This document shows, piece by piece, positions 60,426 through 64,000 of a DNA stretch of 64,000 bases; within the stretch, counting starts at the first letter, position 1; each line of letters opens with the position of its first letter. A program made the position numbers and the translations under genes. The notes beneath the pieces are model-generated. The model saw only the letters and a program-made list of their open reading frames with translations, ran no database searches and was not told the origin of the DNA. The DNA comes from Rhodopseudomonas pentothenatexigens (GTDB taxonomy: Bacteria; Pseudomonadota; Alphaproteobacteria; Rhizobiales; Xanthobacteraceae): assembly GCF_900218015.1 (NCBI RefSeq), contig NZ_UFQQ01000006.1, positions 124,001-188,000 on the forward strand. Reading direction: 5' to 3'.

Positions 60426-60983
60426 TCAAACCGCAAGCGAAAGCTGGTTCTGCGTCAGCGACTGCATGCGGGCGCTGAGCTTGATCTTGTCGTCGGCTTT
60501 GGCGCGGGCATGGTTCGACATCGCCGAGACAAGAGTTTGCAGCCCGCCGGCATCCGCCACCGTCACGAACGTCTTGCTCTTGTTGACGAACACGACGGCC
60601 TTTCGGCCGCGAGCCAAAAGCTCAATGATGTTGGACAGCGTGCCGGTGCTTTTGCAGTCCCACACCATCAGGCCGACATCGCTGACACGGGCCATCTCGC
60701 GATCCTTGGCGGTGAAGAACGCTCGGCTGCCGGCTGCGGCGGTCGTCGATACGGTCTGCACCGGCCAATTGCCGACATTGTTGCGCGGCGTCTCGCCGCT
60801 GCAATATACCGTTACCCTCGCGGCTCCATGCTTCGCCAGGCAGGTTTGAATCGACGTGTCCGCCCCATCGGCGTCACCGACCACCACGTCGAGGTCCGAA
60901 CCGGCGATCGCCGCGATCCGCTGCTCGACCTGCTTGTCGAGCCGATTGATCGAGATCGAGCCTGCGATGAAAACTGTGGTCAT
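60426..60983 (-). CDS. SLOG-superfamily (YspA/cpYpsA-related) nucleotide-binding protein
   Basis: The 185-residue protein begins MTTVFIAGSISINRLDKQV and has VVVGDADGADTSIQ, the glycine-rich and acidic signature of the YspA-type SLOG families that bind nucleotide-derived ligands. A Lys/Ser-rich helix lies near the C-terminus. SLOG proteins act as enzymes or sensors in nucleotide-signal and conflict systems. The start ATG is three bases after the stop of the phosphoribosyltransferase fragment, so both were probably once one operon. Which ligand it binds is unknown. Confidence 0.75.
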   Translation of the reverse strand: MTTVFIAGSISINRLDKQVEQRIAAIAGSDLDVVVGDADGADTSIQTCLAKHGAARVTVYCSGETPRNNVGNWPVQTVSTTAAAGSRAFFTAKDREMARVSDVGLMVWDCKSTGTLSNIIELLARGRKAVVFVNKSKTFVTVADAGGLQTLVSAMSNHARAKADDKIKLSARMQSLTQNQLSLAV

Positions 60984-60986
60984 GAG

Positions 60987-61145
60987 CTACGTCTTCGTGA
61001 TCGCTGCGGCGTAGATCCTGCCGATTTTGGGATAGGCTCGAAGCGCCGCACAGGCGGCTTCCATCGACGCTCCCGTATCGAACAAATCGTCCAGCAGCAG
61101 AGCGTTCCACCGCCCGTTGCCACCGATTGCATCTATATATTCGGA
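60987..61145 (-). pseudogene. 3' remnant of a phosphoribosyltransferase gene
   Basis: Only 52 codons of an open frame remain, read on the minus strand to the stop at 60987. The peptide contains WNALLLDDLFDTGASMEAA, the PRPP-binding motif of type I phosphoribosyltransferases (ComF-like), followed by a helix and a final strand (IGRIYAAAITKT). There is no start codon or N-terminal domain upstream: a stop lies at 61146-61148, next to the drop in GC. The gene has therefore lost its 5' part, probably when the neighbouring island was inserted or deleted. The SLOG gene follows after 3 bases. Confidence 0.75.
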
Positions 61146-61246
61146 TCAGCGGAGATGCCTCCTACCGAGCACACAAATCCGTCCTCAAAGCCTCGGAATC
61201 ACGTCCGAGCGTTGCGATTAAGAAGAGTAAAAGACCCATTCACTAA

Positions 61247-62107
61247 TTAGCTTCCTTCTGGGCAAACAAAACCAATCGACTCATACCGGAGTTGATCTCG
61301 CTTAATGATCCAGTCGGACTTCGCCAGACTGAAGCTGTCCATAGCCCCCCACCGCGAACGCACTTCTATGGTAAACCCGTCAGGAAACGCGCGAGCACTA
61401 ACAAAACGCATTCCTGTCATATCTTTTACGAGTCGCCAACCCGCTAGATCTTTTAGTATTGCTCCTTCGAGGTTTGCGCCTCGAAACGAAGCCCCTGTTA
61501 TGTTCGCGCCTGTTAGGTCGGCGTTGGATAAATCTGCTTTGTCAAAAATAGCATGACTAAGGTCGGCATTGATCAGCTTTGCTCGACGAAGATCGGCACG
61601 TCGGAAATCTGCATTAGTCAGATGAGATCTAGTAAGATTCGCTTCAATCAGCTTAGCTTGCACGAAGCAGGCCCATTTAAAATGACTACCATCGGCATTC
61701 GCTTCTTCAAGATTGGCGTCCCTAAACCGGCCATAGTTCGCAACGATCTCAGTCAAGATCGCCCCGTTCAGCCTTGCTCCGTCCAATTTTATAGACATGA
61801 CTTGAGCCTTGCTCAAATCCACTCGCTCAAGTCCGACATGGTCGGCGGCTAATCGTTCAAGCGCAAGAGTTCGGCCTGCGTTCCCGGGCACATCGCCGCT
61901 CGAATTTAGAAGAAGCCAAGCTTGAAACTGCGCTTGTTTCGAAGAGTTTCGATTAGAATCTGCGAACGTAATAGCAGCAAGTGTAACGCCTATGACTGTC
62001 AACCATTTGAAGATGTGCCATTTATCAAGAAAATCGCCAAGCGCTCGGAGGGCTGATATATCATTGATGGCGCGACTAGCAGACGTAACCAACTTCTCTT
62101 CAGCCAT
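61247..62107 (-). CDS. Pentapeptide-repeat membrane protein
   Basis: The 286-residue protein has a transmembrane helix at about 33-50 and then a pentapeptide-repeat solenoid at about 95-215 with units such as ANLEE, ANADG, ADFRR, ADLRR, ADLSN and ADLTG. A C-terminal segment of about 65 residues is unrelated to the repeats. Such solenoids mediate protein or DNA-mimic interactions; membrane-anchored ones are mostly uncharacterised. Its ATG overlaps the methyltransferase stop by eight bases. GC content is near one half, unlike the rest of the window. Confidence 0.85.
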   Translation of the reverse strand: MAEEKLVTSASRAINDISALRALGDFLDKWHIFKWLTVIGVTLAAITFADSNRNSSKQAQFQAWLLLNSSGDVPGNAGRTLALERLAADHVGLERVDLSKAQVMSIKLDGARLNGAILTEIVANYGRFRDANLEEANADGSHFKWACFVQAKLIEANLTRSHLTNADFRRADLRRAKLINADLSHAIFDKADLSNADLTGANITGASFRGANLEGAILKDLAGWRLVKDMTGMRFVSARAFPDGFTIEVRSRWGAMDSFSLAKSDWIIKRDQLRYESIGFVCPEGS

Positions 62108-62855
62108 CTTCTCTGCCCTTGTGCAAGAATATCAGCGTTCGTCTGGGTAGGGTATTGACCCGATCAATCTCGGCTTCCCGGATCTTGTAGAAATGGTCCA
62201 CGGCGCGAGTGACAGAGGGTAAATCGCCGCCGTAATCGTGAAGGGCTACCACGCCGCCGGGAACTGTACGGGCCCAAGAAAAGGCTAGGTCGGATAATAC
62301 GTTGTCCGAACTATGATTCCCGTCAATGAAACTGAAAAGAAATCGTTGATCTGCGGATAGTTCTACCCCCATCGAAGCTTCAGATCGGACCGATATATTA
62401 TCGAGGCCAGCAGTTTCTTGATCAAAACGAGCGCGAATATCTCTTGAGCCAAGTATGGTCGAGTAGATCCAAGACATTGGCTCGCCGCGGGTGTTCTGCG
62501 TGCTGTCGAAGTGTGGATCGAAGACGTCGATGACTAAGACGCCCTTCTGATGCTTGCGCGAGGCGATGGCGAGTTTCGCCGTTCCACCGCCCATGAACGC
62601 GCCGATCTCTAAGATATCGCCATCTAGCGACCAGAGGTCGTGTTCGTCGATATATGCGATTAGCGTTTCGTAACCGACAAAATCGGATCGGAGACCAAGT
62701 CGACCAAAGGCGATCTCTGACCAGACAACGGCTTTTCCGTAGCAGAAGGCGAAAACCTCATCCGCCAATGCCACGAAACGATGCTTGCCCACTCGCGGCC
62801 CATCAAGGGGGCCTGATACATCCTGAGTCAATCGCGGTGTATATTGTGGTGCCAT
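62100..62855 (-). CDS. SAM-dependent methyltransferase (Methyltransf_24-like)
   Basis: The 251-residue protein has GDILEIGAFMGGGTAKLA (motif I), VLVIDVFDPHFDST and FIDGNHSSDNVLSDLAFSW, which are typical of class I methyltransferases of the cephalosporin hydroxylase/Methyltransf_24 type often found in surface polysaccharide or natural-product clusters. The C-terminal part ends with LIFLHKGRED. ATG 62855 with GAGGA five bases before it is preferred over ATG 62867. It lies in a low-GC unit between a solute-binding protein and a pentapeptide-repeat protein, an unusual trio. Confidence 0.82.
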   Translation of the reverse strand: MAPQYTPRLTQDVSGPLDGPRVGKHRFVALADEVFAFCYGKAVVWSEIAFGRLGLRSDFVGYETLIAYIDEHDLWSLDGDILEIGAFMGGGTAKLAIASRKHQKGVLVIDVFDPHFDSTQNTRGEPMSWIYSTILGSRDIRARFDQETAGLDNISVRSEASMGVELSADQRFLFSFIDGNHSSDNVLSDLAFSWARTVPGGVVALHDYGGDLPSVTRAVDHFYKIREAEIDRVNTLPRRTLIFLHKGREDG

Positions 62856-62886
62856 CTGCGTCCTCATCCGGGATTCTGGGGGGAAT

Positions 62887-64000
62887 CTATTTCGGGGTGC
62901 CTTCTGCTAGAATTCGTCGTATGCTGTGTGCTGCCTCCGAGAGGGCAGCGCGTGGCTCGGCGCTGCCCGCGATTATCTTGCTGAGCGCTGCGTTTACGAT
63001 CTCATGAAGTCGCGAGTAGTAGGGGACATCTGGCTCAGCCTGCGCTATTTGAATCGAGGCTAACATCAATTGAAACTCGGGGCGCTTTGATTGCAGGCCC
63101 GGATCGGAGAGTATCGATAGTCTGGCGGGGTTTCCACGCGCGGTCTCTGCATACAGTTTCGCGCCATCTTTGCCTGTGGCGTACAAAATGAAGTCGTTAG
63201 CCAGACTCGAACGCCCGTCCTTTTTTGGTTTAACAAGAACCCAAGTGTGAATGAAGTTCGTGCGGCGTATCGATCCGTCCTGCTGTCTTACCCCTGGCAG
63301 CGGAGCGATCTTCAGAAATCGCGAAGCCGAATCAGATCCTTCTTTCAACAGAGGATAGAGAGCGTTCCATTGCGGAGTACTCAACGCGATGTTTCCTGCC
63401 CTCCACTCATCGAGGATCTTCAGTGCATTCCAATTCTGAACTTCCGAAGGAACCCCCGCCGACAACGCAAGTCTCTTGAGCTGCTCAGCCGCAATGACGG
63501 CTTCATTTGCATCGATTCCAACTTCGCCATTTCGGAGAACATATCCGCCGTATGACCAAAGTATCGGGTAGAAAATTTTAGGAAGTTCTTCTCCCGTTTG
63601 AGCTGCGAACGCAAGGCCATACCTCGCCCCCCTTGGCTTTTCGGATGGCTTCCAGTTCGCGCTCATCTGCTCTAGCTCGTCCCACGTATCAGGAGCGGTT
63701 GCCACGATGTCTGACCTATAGAACGTGAAGAACGTGCTTATGTCGCAAGGCAAACCATATATCTTGCCGTTATATTTTGAATAGACAAGAAGATCAGGAT
63801 CAGCTTCGGGAGACCAGTTGGTTATCGGAGATAGGCCGTTCTTGGCCGCTATTTCCGCAACTTTTGTTCCTGGAAAGAAGATGACATCGTAACGGGGGTT
63901 CGCGGACTGAAGCGTCGCTTGAACAAGATTGTCGTATGTGCTTCGACCCAGGGCATCGACTGTGACCTTTACCTGCCTTAGCTTGCCCCATTCTTCGGCC
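62887..64000 (-). CDS. Extracellular solute-binding protein, family 1, 5' end beyond right edge
   Basis: The visible part is 371 codons; the frame is still open at the window edge, so the signal peptide and N-terminus are missing. It has the periplasmic sugar-type binding-protein layout: YDVIFFPGTKVAEIAAKNGL near the edge, NGKIYGLPCDISTFFTFYRSD and GNIALSTPQWNALYPLLKEG. The C-terminal part has FILYATGKDGAKLYAE. It should deliver a sugar or similar solute to an ABC importer, whose permease genes would be to the right. Low GC marks it as part of the acquired block. Confidence 0.85.
   Translation of the reverse strand, partial: AEEWGKLRQVKVTVDALGRSTYDNLVQATLQSANPRYDVIFFPGTKVAEIAAKNGLSPITNWSPEADPDLLVYSKYNGKIYGLPCDISTFFTFYRSDIVATAPDTWDELEQMSANWKPSEKPRGARYGLAFAAQTGEELPKIFYPILWSYGGYVLRNGEVGIDANEAVIAAEQLKRLALSAGVPSEVQNWNALKILDEWRAGNIALSTPQWNALYPLLKEGSDSASRFLKIAPLPGVRQQDGSIRRTNFIHTWVLVKPKKDGRSSLANDFILYATGKDGAKLYAETARGNPARLSILSDPGLQSKRPEFQLMLASIQIAQAEPDVPYYSRLHEIVNAALSKIIAGSAEPRAALSEAAHSIRRILAEGTPK

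Noticed and set aside
1-64000. CRISPR array, rRNA, tRNA, transposase or integrase
   Set aside because: I looked for regularly spaced repeats, tRNA-like cloverleaf ends with CCA-proximal consensus, and transposase or integrase motifs in the larger frames, and found none I could support.

Overview
The window looks like chromosome of an alphaproteobacterium of the Rhodopseudomonas palustris / Bradyrhizobium group (Nitrobacteraceae). The evidence is high GC, a MucR-type regulator, SufE, DUF1491, DUF2336, DUF5330 and DUF6456 proteins, a Flp pilin, a gene-transfer-agent-type capsid cassette, and three sorts of palindromic intergenic repeat that I associate with this group. This assignment rests on protein resemblance read by eye, with no database search.

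Layout. 1-3741: end of a small conserved gene, a HerA-like ATPase (DUF853) and an M20 dipeptidase, separated by palindromic repeats. 4075-9390: an iron-uptake operon made of a TonB-dependent siderophore receptor, DUF4198, DUF3649, a PepSY membrane protein and DUF3325. 9428-16930: a frameshifted zinc-binding chemoreceptor, a class II aldolase-like protein, a MucR-like regulator, a divergent SDR/TetR pair with a clear operator, SufE and small conserved genes. 17286-28674: envelope and cell-cycle genes, namely a DivJ-like kinase overlapping a peptidoglycan-binding protein, DUF1491, DUF2336, a polysaccharide deacetylase, a lipoprotein, a PBP1A with DUF1214/DUF1254, and YcgN. 29683-33685: a PAS-PAS-AraC regulator, a chemoreceptor and a TauE/SafE transporter. 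33709-37369: a second siderophore receptor with a FoxB-like PepSY reductase and a small membrane protein.

37739-44487 is the most unusual block. A secreted caspase-like protein lies upstream of an apparent three-gene operon encoding a patatin phospholipase, a subtilisin-type protease with a long N-terminal extension, and a ComEC-like metallo-beta-lactamase hydrolase. A terminator-like hairpin and a possible small RNA follow. No obvious housekeeping role fits the trio, so it is the best candidate here for an undescribed system, possibly defensive. 44799-53602 holds a beta-lactamase-fold hydrolase, an orphan BrnA-like antitoxin, an Ntn amidohydrolase, a DHA2 exporter, a membrane-anchored TAXI binding protein, a Flp pilin, a methyltransferase and an O-antigen-ligase-like membrane protein.

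54417-59636 is a gene-transfer-agent-like head cassette (portal, small proteins, prohead protease, capsid). A tandemly duplicated gene of unknown function is inserted after the portal gene, and its second copy has a nonsense mutation. No terminase or tail genes are seen. Beyond 60340 come a SLOG-type protein, the 3' remnant of a phosphoribosyltransferase gene, and from about 61150 a stretch of markedly lower GC with a pentapeptide-repeat protein, a methyltransferase and a solute-binding protein cut by the right edge. This stretch looks horizontally acquired.
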